A DNA stretch of 64,000 nucleotides, taken from the NCBI GenBank assembly GCA_963813315.1, contig CAWEYO010000026.1, positions 1 through 64,000 of the forward strand, in the 5' to 3' direction. Numbering within the stretch: position 1 is the first letter of the stretch; the number at the start of each line of letters is the position of its first letter. Made by a program: the position numbers and the translations under genes. The notes under the pieces were generated by a model. That model searched no databases and was not told where the DNA came from. It saw only the letters and a program-made list of their open reading frames with translations. Positions 10,191 through 19,032 of the stretch are shown piece by piece. This DNA is from CAWEYO01 sp963813315 (GTDB taxonomy: Bacteria > Pseudomonadota > Alphaproteobacteria > Rhizobiales > Rhizobiaceae).

Positions 10191-11405
10191 TTACGCTACC
10201 TTGGATGGGAAAGCGACAACGCCAGTTCCGCACGCATAGCGATTCCATGCCTCGAGTACCATGCGCCGTTTCTTCATCGCCTTGCCACGCCGATAGGCTC
10301 GTTCAGCGTCGTTGAGGGCCGGATCATGGCCGTAGGTCTCCTCGATAACTGCTCGGTCGAAGGCGGTTTCGTCGCGGACATAATCGACGAAGGTCGAGCG
10401 GAAGCCGTGGACAGTGTAGCCGGAACAGCCAGGCATGCTCCGCAGCGCCTTGCGCAGCGTGTCGGGACCGAGCTCAAAAAGCCGACCATCCCCGCGTTGG
10501 GGAATCCGTTCCAGCACCGCCAGCATCTCGCGGGTGAGCGGGATGATATGTTCGGCATGCGACTTGGTTCGTTCGGCCGGAATTGTCCAACGCGGATCGT
10601 CGCCTGCAAGCCTGAATTCCTTCCATTCGGCTTTGGTGACTTCAGCGGTGCGGGTGGCGGTAAGGATCACCAAACGCAGGGCAAGCGAGGATTCCACCAC
10701 CGGCGGCCTTCCCTGCTTTCCCGTTTTTTCTGTCTCGCGCTCCCTCAGTCTCGCCATGAAGTCTGGCAGCTCTTCGTAGGGCAGTGCCGGGTGGTGGCGA
10801 ACAGTGCCGCGTTTGCGCCGGCTGCGGGCCAGTCCGAGCGCGTCCATCGAGGCTGGATTGTTGTGGCCCGATCCGAGCAGGGTGCGGTTGTCGCGGAAAA
10901 TCGTTTCCAGCCGGTATCGAAGCTCGCGTCCGATGGGCCGATGCCAGAGACGATCCACTACCGGCTTGATGTCGGCGGCGGTGATCGCGGCGAGCGGTTT
11001 TCTGGCGAGCTCTTTCGCGTGGTCGAAGAACGAACGCCGCCAGCGGTATTCCGTCTTGGCGTTCCTCCAGCCGGACTTGTAGCGATCGATATAGGCTGTA
11101 GCGGCCTGCCCGAGCGTGAGGGAAGTCTTGCGCTCTTCGGCACGTGGGTCCTTGCCTTGGGAAACCAGCGCTCGGTACTGGTCTGCTTTTCGCTGTGCTT
11201 CGATGAGGGTCACCTTGTGCCCCTTGGCACCGGAGGCGGAACCGAGGCCGGCATATTCATTGCGGCCGCTACGCTTCCAAATGAACAGCCAGGCGCGCGA
11301 GGTTTCGCTGCGAACGTCGAGATAGAGGTTGTTGCCGAGCGCATAGGGCGCGCTTTTCGTCGGCACTGTTTCGACCTGCTTCTGGGTGGTGATTTTCACT
11401 GGCAT
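10191..11405 (-). CDS. Tyrosine-type site-specific integrase
   Basis: 404-residue phage/island integrase. The N-terminus has the arm-binding domain common to tRNA-targeting integrases (YALGNNLYLDVR, WLFIWKRSGRNEYAGLG), followed by a core-binding domain (ITAADIKPVVDRLWHR) and a catalytic domain with ILTATRTAEV (first Arg), YTVHGFRSTFVDY (His-x-x-Arg) and GHDPALNDAERAYRRG (Tyr nucleophile). It would recombine attP with the 3' end of a tRNA; the tRNA-Lys fragment at 9178 is the obvious partner. Full length, single frame, so the element could still be active for excision if its other end exists. Direct repeats lie just upstream of its start. Confidence 0.9.
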   Translation of the reverse strand: MPVKITTQKQVETVPTKSAPYALGNNLYLDVRSETSRAWLFIWKRSGRNEYAGLGSASGAKGHKVTLIEAQRKADQYRALVSQGKDPRAEERKTSLTLGQAATAYIDRYKSGWRNAKTEYRWRRSFFDHAKELARKPLAAITAADIKPVVDRLWHRPIGRELRYRLETIFRDNRTLLGSGHNNPASMDALGLARSRRKRGTVRHHPALPYEELPDFMARLRERETEKTGKQGRPPVVESSLALRLVILTATRTAEVTKAEWKEFRLAGDDPRWTIPAERTKSHAEHIIPLTREMLAVLERIPQRGDGRLFELGPDTLRKALRSMPGCSGYTVHGFRSTFVDYVRDETAFDRAVIEETYGHDPALNDAERAYRRGKAMKKRRMVLEAWNRYACGTGVVAFPSKVA

Positions 11406-11412
11406 CGCTCCG

Positions 11413-11549
11413 TATTACCCAACCCATTACCCAACCCGATTGCCTTAGAACGGCGTAGGGTGGCGTGGGTCCACTTCATCCAGAAATGTAGATAATGCCC
11501 TGTTTTGTCAATGGTTTTTAACGATGACATAGAGCGGCGTAGAGTGGCG
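11413..11549. repeat. Direct repeats upstream of the integrase gene
   Basis: Two kinds of repeats occur between the integrase start and the truncated kinase. ATTACCCAACCC is present twice in tandem at 11413-11437. A 19-base element, AGAACGGCGTAGGGTGGCG at 11447-11465, recurs with two differences at 11531-11549; the start-to-start distance is 84 bases. Placement right at the edge of the element suggests integrase arm sites or att-type repeats. This reading is inference. Confidence 0.45.
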
Positions 11550-11560
11550 CATATGGGTAA

Positions 11561-12895
11561 ATAGTTCCGAAGGACAGCGCCATCATATTCATCGAACATG
11601 CCGAAGACAGGCCGTTGGCGCCGCCATTGCCGGAAAGGGTCGTCGCGGAAGTGGCGAAAGTTCCGGTTTTCGGTGTTACGGAGGCTGATATCGGTTCCGG
11701 CATGATAGGCGGATTTATTTCCCGGTCGCAAGAAATCGGTAATGATCTTGGCAAGATGGCAGGCCAGCTCCTTGCCGGCAAGTCGGCCGCGGACATCCCG
11801 ATAGAGCATCTTGTGCTGGTTCCGACCTTTGACTGGCGGGCGTTGGAGCGCTGGAACATTGATATCTCGGGCCTCCCGCCGGGCTCCGATATTCAGTTTC
11901 GACCCCCCGCCGCCTGGGAGCATTATCGCTGGTACATTGTGGGAATTCTCTCGCTCATCGTTTTCCAATCGCTTCTGATCACGGGGCTCCTGGCGCAGAG
12001 ACGCCAGCGGCATCGCGCCGAGGAAGAGGTCCGCGCAAAGCAACACGCGCTGGAAATAAGCTACCGGGAAGTGCAATTGCTCGCCGACCGGCTGATCACT
12101 GCCCAGGAAGAGGAGCGGACGCGGATTGCCGGGGAGTTGCATGACGACGTTGGCCAGCGGGTTGCTTCAATTTGCATGGGCCTGAGCCTCCTCAGGAGGG
12201 GCGCCAGGACGCCGCGGAGTGGCATGAGGGACGGGCTGTTGGCCTTGCAGCAGCAGGCGATGACCCTGGCCAGGGATCTTCGCGATTTGTCGCATGAATT
12301 GCATCCCAGCGTCATGGAGCATGTCGGGCTGCTCGAAGCCATCCGGGCGCGCTGTGACGATATCAATAGCGAAGGGGGTGTGAGGGTCAGTCTCGAAGTG
12401 GATGACGGCTGGTCAAGCGTGCCCGAAAAGGTCGCGCTCTGCCTCTACCGGGTGACGCAGGAAGCGTTGCGCAACATCTCAAAACATGCCAACGCGCGGG
12501 CGGCGGTCATTTCGCTCAGCCGTCATGATGGGCAGGTCAAAATGGCAATTGCAGACGATGGCGTAGGGTTCGCCAAGGCCGAACAGCGCGGGCTTGGAGT
12601 CGTCAGCATGCGCGAGAGGGTCAGGATGCTGGGCGGCAGCTTTGACGCGCGGAACTCGCCGCGGGGCGGGGGCGTCATCGCGATCGCCATTCCCTTGCAG
12701 GATGATCCCGTAACGTCGCCAAACTGCTCGGACGAGATCATGCATGAGAACGAAGAGTGTGCGCGGGACAAGGTTTCAGCGGAAAGTCAGCGCCCTCCAG
12801 CGGGTGATCCCAAAAAGCGGCCAGACCAATCAGACGAATTCACACTCAAGAACAAAGAGTTGGAGCCGAATGAGGACCCAACGGAGCGCCAATGA
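11561..12895 (+). CDS. Sensor histidine kinase (HisKA_3 type), N-terminally truncated
   Basis: Membrane histidine kinase paired with the LuxR-type regulator downstream. The frame is open only from 11561, just after a stop at 11558; the first ~100 residues are the end of a periplasmic ABC-substrate-binding-like sensor (VPVFGVTEADIGSGMIGGFI), so the signal peptide and first half of the sensor are missing. A membrane helix (IVGILSLIVFQSLLITGLLA) is followed by a coiled coil, the dimerisation/phosphoacceptor helix GELHDDVGQRVASICMGL and a HATPase domain (ALRNISKHANA, DDGVGF, GLGVVSMRERVRMLGG). A ~55-residue charged tail follows. The break coincides with the end of the integrated element, which probably replaced the 5' part. 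Any internal start (for example TTG at 11615) would give a protein without secretion signal. Confidence 0.8.
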   Translation: MVPKDSAIIFIEHAEDRPLAPPLPERVVAEVAKVPVFGVTEADIGSGMIGGFISRSQEIGNDLGKMAGQLLAGKSAADIPIEHLVLVPTFDWRALERWNIDISGLPPGSDIQFRPPAAWEHYRWYIVGILSLIVFQSLLITGLLAQRRQRHRAEEEVRAKQHALEISYREVQLLADRLITAQEEERTRIAGELHDDVGQRVASICMGLSLLRRGARTPRSGMRDGLLALQQQAMTLARDLRDLSHELHPSVMEHVGLLEAIRARCDDINSEGGVRVSLEVDDGWSSVPEKVALCLYRVTQEALRNISKHANARAAVISLSRHDGQVKMAIADDGVGFAKAEQRGLGVVSMRERVRMLGGSFDARNSPRGGGVIAIAIPLQDDPVTSPNCSDEIMHENEECARDKVSAESQRPPAGDPKKRPDQSDEFTLKNKELEPNEDPTERQ

Positions 12896-13521
12896 GACCG
12901 CGTGTGATCCTGGCGGACGACCACGCGATTGTCGCCGAAGGCGTCGGACGGCTGATCATGGAGGTTGCCGACCTTGTTGATCGGGTCGCCAATGGCCGCG
13001 AGCTTGTCGAGAGTGCGCGCCGTCACCATCCGGATATCGTCGTATCCGACATGACGATGCCGATCATGAGCGGCCTCGATGCTCTGCGGCAGTTGCGGTC
13101 GGAGCAATTCGCGGCGCACTTCATTTTTCTCACCATGCATGACGAACCCCGTCTTGCTTCCGAGGCGCTGAGGGCCGGCGCCTCCGGCTATGTCCTCAAA
13201 CAGGCCGCGGGGGAGGAGCTGCTGGACGCCATCCGTACCGTCATGGCCGGGCGCGTCTATCTGACCCCTCATTTGACCAGGGGCGTCCTGCAGGCAATCG
13301 CCCAACCATCGGCACGGGAACTGGACCAGCTCACCTCCCGCCAGCTGGAAGTGCTGCGTCTGATTGCCGTAGGCAAGCGCATGAAGGACATTGCCGCCGA
13401 GCTGAAGATCTCGGTGCGAACAGTGGAGGACCACAAGTCCCAGTTGATGCAAACGCTTGGCCTCAGCAACAATGCCGAGCTCGTGAGGTTCGCGCTCAAG
13501 TGCGGCCTGATTTCTGAGTGA
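12892..13521 (+). CDS. Response regulator, NarL/LuxR family
   Basis: 209 residues: receiver domain with the acidic pair DD at 9-10, phosphoacceptor D53 (VSDMTMP) and Lys in GYVLKQA, followed by a LuxR-type helix-turn-helix (LTSRQLEVLRLIAVGKRMKD, ISVRTVEDHKSQLMQTLGL). Binds DNA when phosphorylated by the partner kinase. The ATG overlaps the kinase stop by 4 bases, so the pair is one transcriptional unit. Since the kinase lost its sensor, the pair is probably uncoupled from its signal. Targets unknown. Confidence 0.93.
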   Translation: MRPRVILADDHAIVAEGVGRLIMEVADLVDRVANGRELVESARRHHPDIVVSDMTMPIMSGLDALRQLRSEQFAAHFIFLTMHDEPRLASEALRAGASGYVLKQAAGEELLDAIRTVMAGRVYLTPHLTRGVLQAIAQPSARELDQLTSRQLEVLRLIAVGKRMKDIAAELKISVRTVEDHKSQLMQTLGLSNNAELVRFALKCGLISE

Positions 13522-13547
13522 CTTTTTTCTGCTGCGGACTCCGTCAT

Positions 13548-13611
13548 CTCCAACACTCAGCAACGATGGCGCGTTGGGTTTCGCCAATCGCCATTTGCAG
13601 GAGTGTTGGAG
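13548..13611. terminator. Inverted repeat between convergent genes
   Basis: CTCCAACACT at 13548-13557 is matched by AGTGTTGGAG at 13602-13611, with a nested ATGGCG/CGCCAT pair inside. It lies between the convergent response-regulator and dehydrogenase genes and may terminate both transcripts; no T run follows directly. Confidence 0.4.
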
Positions 13612-13627
13612 AAGACGAAGCGAACAA

Positions 13628-14879
13628 TCAGGCTTCGTATACCAGGCCGCCCGGGTCGATCGCGGGCTTGCGGCCAGCGACCATGTCGGCAAGGAATTTT
13701 CCCGATCCCGCCGCCATGGTCCAACCGACATGGCCGTGGCCCGTGTTGACATAGAGATTGCTGTAGCGCGCGCGTCCTATGACCGGGACCGAATTTGGCA
13801 TCATCGGCCTCAAGCCTGCCCAAAGAACTGCCTTGGCCTCATCGATGGCGCCCGGAAAGAGCTCCTTTGCCGTCCTGAACAGCGCGGCGAAATCTTGCGC
13901 GCTTGTAGCTGCGATCAAAGCCGGCGAATTCCGCGGTGGAGGCGAGCCGCAACCGGCTGCCCAGCCGGGAGTAGGCGATCAGCCGATCCTCGTCGACGCC
14001 CCCCATCGTCGGGCCGAGCGTTTCGTTCGGCAGCGGCAGCGTCGCGGTGTAACCCTTGACCGGGTAGACTGGCAGGTCGATCCCGTATTTGCGCCCGAGC
14101 AGCCCGCTTTCGGGACCAAGCGAAATCACGACGGCGTCACCGGTGACGGGTCCGGTGGTGGTATTGACGGCCCGCACGCGGCCGCCCTCGATGTCGAGAC
14201 CCTGGATCGTCGTGTCGAAAAGGAACTTCACGCCGAGCTTCGCGGCAGACCAGTCTGTCAGTCCCTGGACGAACAGGTGCGAATCGCCTGTCTGGTCCAT
14301 TGGCGAATAAACGCCGCCCGCGATTTTCTCCTTTGCCCCGGCGAGGCCGGGTTCGAGTTCGACCAGGCGATTGCGGTCCACCAGCTCGATCTTCAATCCA
14401 TGCTCCGCGAGATAGCGAAGATTGCTCGCGCCGCCGTCGAGGCTTTGCTGCGAACGGAAGAAATAGAGGACACCCTTGCTGCGTTGGTCGTATTCGATGC
14501 CGGTCTCAGCCGAGATTTCGTCCATGCAGGCGCGCGAGTAAAGCGCCAGCCGCAATTTGACGTCAGTGTTTGCGCGGCAGCGCGCCTGACTGCACTGCGC
14601 CAGAAAGCGCAGGCTCCACGAAACGAAATAGGGATCGAAGCCCGGGCGGACCTTTATCCCGAGACCGGGTTTGTAAAGCGATTGCAGAAAGGTCTTCAAC
14701 GCCGCCGGAGATGCCCACGCTGTAGCGTCGCCGGGCGAAACCAGCCCGGCGTTGCTGTAGCTGGTTCCCTGTGCCGCCGAAGGATGGCGCTCGATGACCG
14801 TCACCTCATGACCGTCACGGGCGAGATAATATGCCGCCGCGGCGCCGACCACGCCCGCGCCGAGGACCAGAATCCTCAT
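13628..14879 (-). pseudogene. FAD-dependent D-amino-acid dehydrogenase (DadA family), one frameshift
   Basis: Oxidises a D-amino acid to its 2-oxo acid with electrons passed to the respiratory chain. The N-terminus MRILVLGAGVVGAAAAYYLA is the FAD-binding Rossmann motif; GVLYFF, GGVYSPMDQTGDSHLF, YPVKGYTATLPL and, in a second frame, AGLRPMMPNSVPVIG and NTGHGHVGWTMAAGSG are DadA hallmarks. The frame changes once near 13905-13925 (after FAGFDRSYK, before DFAALFRTAKELFPG). Total length ~417 residues is normal. I chose the inner ATG because the Rossmann strand begins there. It lies next to genes for a TPP decarboxylase, ureohydrolase and amidase, which suggests a D-arginine or related substrate (inference). 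Confidence 0.85.
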
Positions 14880-14912
14880 ACGGCCGCCCCCCACCAGGCT
14901 CCCTGGCGTTGC

Positions 14913-16525
14913 TCAGGCTGCATTGAGTTGGCGGGCAAGTGGGGAACCTTCCTTGATCTCGATAAGCGTCGGGACATTCCGTCGCGTCGACTCTCGCAAG
15001 GCCAGCCGCAGTTCTTCGACGGTCTCGGGCCGTGCGGCCTCTGAACCTAGTCCTTTAGCCACAGCGACAAAGTCGGGCGTAAAGATGTCGACGCCAATCT
15101 GCGGAATGTCGCGGTCGGCCATGAAGGCCTTGATCTCGCCGTAGCTGGTATTGTTCCAAACGATGATCGCCACGGCTATTCCTGCTTCGCAAGCTGCTGC
15201 GATTTCCTGGATCGAGAACTGGATCCCGCCATCGCCCATCAGGGAGACGACAGGGCGGTGAGGCGCGCCGAGCTTGGCGCCGAAGGCGGCGGGCAGGCCG
15301 TAGCCCAGCGTGCCGTAGCCGGTGCTCGAATTGAAATAGGAGCGCGGCGCCGATGCCTCGTAGAACTGATTGGCGCAATAGACCGGCTCGGTCTGGTCGC
15401 CCGCGATGATCGCTCCGGGCAGCGCTTCGTCGACGATCTCCATGATGCGGCGGTGCGTTGCGCAGGCAGGCCACAGGCCCTTTTCAACGTCCTCGCGGAT
15501 CGCCTTCGCGCGTTCCTCGCCATTGCTCGCACCCTGGCGTCCGGCAACGCGGCAAGCAGCGCCGAAGCAGCGAGCTTGGCATCGGCAACAATCGGTACTG
15601 CCGCGGGAAACTGAGTCACCAACTGCAGCGGGTCGATGTCGATGTGAATAAGGCTGCCGGCGATGGCCACGGGATGCGGTTCGGGATACATCTCGGTCGC
15701 GCCGAATTCGGTGCCGATCGCCAGCACGACATCCGCCGACGCCAGTTCCTGCCTGAGCGGCTTCATGCCGAGATTTCCCGTAAGGCCAAGCGGATGGCCG
15801 GGCTGCAGGATGCCCTTGCCGTTGATTGTCATGAACACCGGCGCGTCGAGGCGTTCGGCGAGAACACGAATGTCGTCCGCGGCGTCCTGGGCGCCGCCGC
15901 CGGCGATGATCAATGGGCGCTTGGCACCGGCGAGCAGCGCCGCCGCTGCTACGATCCGCCCCGCTTCCGGCGCCGGCCTGCCGGGCAGCGTCCAGGCGGC
16001 TGGATTGCTGTCGTCGACTTGCGCGACGATTACATCGAGCGGAATCTCGATATGCACCGGACGCGGACGCGAGGAGGAAAACACCGCGAAGGCGCAAGCC
16101 AGGATTTCGGGAAGCTGGGTGGGAGCAAGGATGGTGTGGCTGAAGGCGGTAACGCCCGAGACGAGGCCCTGCTGCGACGGCAGCTCATGCAATGCACCGT
16201 GGCGCATGCCGAGTTGTTCGCGCGCATCGACGCTGGAAATCACCAGCATCGGCACCGAATCGCCATAGGCTTGGCCCATGGCCGTCGAGATGTTGGTCAT
16301 GCCAGGTCCGGTGATGATGAAGCAGACACCCGGCTTCCCGGTAACGCGCGCATATCCGTCGGCCATGAAGCCGGCGCCCTGCTCGTGGCGCGGCGTAATG
16401 TGCCGGATTTTCGTCGCCGGCAAGCCGCGGTAGAGCTCTACCGTGTGAACGCCGGGAATGCCGAAGATCAGCTCGACTCCGTAGGCCTCGAGCAGTTTGA
16501 CCAGATATTCGCCGCAAGTAGCCAT
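14913..16525 (-). pseudogene. TPP-dependent acetolactate synthase-like enzyme (2-ketoarginine decarboxylase candidate), one frameshift
   Basis: Large-subunit-type thiamine diphosphate enzyme, ~535 residues when joined. The N-terminal Pyr domain has FGIPGVHTVELYRG and RHEQGAGFMADGYAR (catalytic Glu); the middle domain binds nucleotide in some members (AGGGAQDAADDIRVLAERL, GIPQIG-like motifs); the C-terminal PP domain has GDGGIQFSIQEIA and, 26 residues on, NNTSYGEI, the GDG-N-N thiamine diphosphate motif. The frame changes near 15535, between the middle and C-terminal domains. Family members include acetolactate synthase and AruI, 5-guanidino-2-oxopentanoate decarboxylase. Neighbouring dehydrogenase and ureohydrolase genes make an AruI-like role the best guess. 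The gene is followed by DadA (33 bases). Confidence 0.8.
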
Positions 16526-16535
16526 GGTTTCCCTT

Positions 16536-17490
16536 TTATCTCCGTTTCACACCGGGCAGGACGCATAGCATCTCGAATAGCAGATAGGCTGCTGTGATCG
16601 CGGTATTGCCGGTCGTGTCGTAGGGTGGAGACACCTCGACCAGGTCGCAGCCGACGAGATTGAGACCCCAGCAGCCGCGAATGATTTCCAGGCCCTGAAT
16701 TGTCGTCAGGCCGCCGATTTCCGGCGTGCCGGTGCCGGGTGCGAAAGCCGGATCGAGGCTGTCGATGTCGAAGGAGAGATAGACGGGACCGGACGCCCAT
16801 CTGCGCCCTCACTTCTTCCATCAGGGGGGTGAGCGACTTGTGCCAGCACTCTTCGGCCTGGATCACGCGGAACCCCTGCTGGCGCGGCCAGTCGAAATCG
16901 TCGGCGGCATAACCTGTACCGCGCAGCCCAATCTGGACGCAACGCCCGGTGTCGAGGACCCCATCCTCGACCGCGCGGCGAAACGGTGTGCCGTGGGCGA
17001 TCGGCTCGCCGAACATATGCTCGTTGATGTCGGCATGGGCGTCGACATGGATGAGGCCGACCGGCCCGTGCTTCTTCGCCATCGCGCGCAGGATCGGGTA
17101 GGCGATGGTGTGGTCGCCGCCGAGCGTCAGCGGAATGCAGTTCTCCGCAAGGATGGCGTCGTAGGCGTTGGTGATGATGTCCATGCATTTCGGCAGATTG
17201 AACGTATCGATAGCCACGTCGCCGATGTCGGCCACCATCAGGCTGTCGAAGGGTGCGGCACGCGTGGCCATGTTGTAGGGCCGCGTCATGCAGGATTCGG
17301 CGCGGATCTGGCGCGGTCCGTGGCGCGTGCCAGCGCGGTTCGAAGTGCCGATATCCATCGGCACGCCGACGAAGCAGGCGTCGAGCCCCTTTGCCGTCGG
17401 CTGCGTCGGCAGCCGCATCATTGTCGCCGGGCCGCCGAAGCGCGGCATCTCGTTGCCGCCAAGCGGCTGGTTAAGTTTTCTTTCGATCAT
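16536..17490 (-). pseudogene. Agmatinase/guanidinobutyrase-type ureohydrolase, one frameshift
   Basis: Manganese ureohydrolase that releases urea from a guanidino compound such as agmatine or 4-guanidinobutyrate. Metal ligands are visible in GGDHTIAYPILRA, VDAHADINEHM and, after a frame change near 16797, SFDIDSLDPAFAPGTGTPE; the C-terminal EVSPPYDTTGNTAITAA is also typical. Joined length ~317 residues matches the family. The ATG at 17490 overlaps the end of the upstream amidase gene by 20 bases, so they are co-transcribed. Distinguishing agmatinase from guanidinobutyrase needs phylogeny; the neighbours favour guanidinobutyrase. Confidence 0.85.
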
Positions 17491-18295
17491 CCGTCGCCAT
17501 CCCTTCGCCAAGCCTGCGGTAGAGTTCAGGTCTTCTGTCCTTTAGATGCGTGTTGAGGCGCCTCGATTGCTCCAATGTCCGACGATCAAGATCCGCGAAG
17601 ATCAGCTCCTCGCCGCGGCCGGCGCGCGCCAGGTCTGATCCGTCGGGCCCAACGACGCAGCTCAGGCCGCAATAGTCAAACGGACCCTCGCGGCCGCAGC
17701 GATCGACGTACGCGAGGTAGACCTGGTTTTCATAGGCGCGTGCCGGAACGATCGTTTGCGCCACCACGTCGAAAGGCTGCATCAACGCCGTGGGCACGAT
17801 CACGAAGTCGGCCCCTTGCAGGGCAAGCGCCCTGACATTTTCCGGGAATTCGACATCGTAGCAGATGAGCAGGCCGATCTTGAAGCCATCGATTTCGAAG
17901 ATCGGCGGCTCGATCCCGCCTTCTGAGAACTGCTCACGGTCGACATCGCCGAACAAATGGGTCTTGCGGTATCTGGCAAGAACAGTCCCGTCGGCGCCAA
18001 CAACGACGACGGCGTTGTAAACATTGGAGCCGTCACGCTCCGGAAAGCCCAAAGCGAGAGCGATGGCCTCTTTTCGGGCAATTTGCGCGGCAGCGGCGAC
18101 CGACGGCCCGTCCATCGGCTCGGCCACGCGCCCGACGGCGTGGGCGCCAATGGCGTATCCGGTCAGAAAGAGCTCGGGCGTAACAAGAAGCTTCGCGCCC
18201 TGGTTGCGCGCACTCTTGGCGACGCGCGCCAAGAGGCCAAGGTTGCCCTCCGGCGTATCGGGACTCGCAGGACCCTGGAAACACGCAAACCGCAT
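17471..18295 (-). CDS. Carbon-nitrogen hydrolase (nitrilase superfamily amidase)
   Basis: 274-residue cytoplasmic amidase with the Glu-Lys-Cys triad: E41 (TPELFLTGY), K111 (RYRKTHLFG) and C145 (LICYDVEFPEN). Such enzymes cleave amides or carbamoyl groups by a thioester intermediate. Encoded first in the leftward unit amidase, ureohydrolase, TPP enzyme, dehydrogenase. In the arginine monooxygenase route a nitrilase-family enzyme converts 4-guanidinobutyramide to 4-guanidinobutyrate, the substrate of a neighbouring guanidinobutyrase; that role is an inference. Other members act on N-carbamoylputrescine or deaminated glutathione. Intact. Confidence 0.88.
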   Translation of the reverse strand: MRFACFQGPASPDTPEGNLGLLARVAKSARNQGAKLLVTPELFLTGYAIGAHAVGRVAEPMDGPSVAAAAQIARKEAIALALGFPERDGSNVYNAVVVVGADGTVLARYRKTHLFGDVDREQFSEGGIEPPIFEIDGFKIGLLICYDVEFPENVRALALQGADFVIVPTALMQPFDVVAQTIVPARAYENQVYLAYVDRCGREGPFDYCGLSCVVGPDGSDLARAGRGEELIFADLDRRTLEQSRRLNTHLKDRRPELYRRLGEGMATDDRKKT

Positions 18296-18569
18296 GACTG
18301 CCTATATTCAAGCTCAGCTAACGACGCAACGTCGCATTCGCCGCGCTCAAGGACAATGCACGGAACGGAGGCTTTGCGTATCACCTATTTAGTCAAAGGT
18401 CTCATCTGCGATTTCTGTCAAAGTTTCAATATGTTCCCCACGGCAATGAACGCAAATCAACAATCGCTTGCGACACCCCACCGTGTCATCCAACGCCTGG
18501 AAGATCGTTTGCGCGCGATCATGGTTCTCGCGCGCAATGAGACTCCGCTGTTTACCGAGACTCCGCGGT

Positions 18570-18839
18570 TTACCCGTAACGGAACGCCTTCGTCTGTTCG
18601 CGCCGCGCCGGGCCTGCGACCTGGACACCGCTTTCACGACATGCTCGATCCTCCCATCGGCTCGTAGCGACTGCGTAGAGCGCCATCATGTCGTCATGCG
18701 AGATACCGATGTCGTTGAGCAATGCATCGGGTGCGTGGTCCAACCCTTCAGTTGCCGTCAAGAGCGCCCTCCGCTCGCCCCGGCGATGCAACCACACGCG
18801 AAGCGGGCCGACGACTAAGGTAAGAAACTTTGCAGCCAT
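18570..18839 (-). CDS. DUF1127-like small protein
   Basis: 89 residues. The segment LDHAPDALLNDIGISHDDMM resembles the core of DUF1127 (LxxLxDxxLxDIGLSRxDI), an arginine-rich ~50-residue domain found in many copies in rhizobia and linked to RNA-related or phosphate/carbon regulation in some species. The N-terminus is hydrophobic and short (FLTLVVGPLRVWLHRRG); the C-terminal 25 residues are polar. Stands alone between the nitrilase gene and the DMT transporter. Confidence 0.6.
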   Translation of the reverse strand: MAAKFLTLVVGPLRVWLHRRGERRALLTATEGLDHAPDALLNDIGISHDDMMALYAVATSRWEDRACRESGVQVAGPARREQTKAFRYG

Positions 18840-19032
18840 GGCGATTTTCCCATTGGACAGCGGCGAATTACGCAGGCGTAGCTGGAAACCGTTCGCGTGT
18901 CCGTGAAACAGTTCACAGAGCCGGGCTCACCATTCCGCTCGGCGTCCTGGGTCAATAGATTTTCCTCGCCATGCTGGGCGCCGGCAGATAACACGCGTTG
19001 GCCGGGTAAAGCCGGCTGGGAAAATCGCCGGC

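Noticed and set aside
9996..11495. A 499-codon plus-strand frame
   Set aside because: Exactly antisense to the integrase with its full R-H-R-Y residues; composition is that of a shadow.
15458..16597. A 379-codon plus-strand frame
   Set aside because: Antisense to the TPP enzyme; no homology-like motifs.
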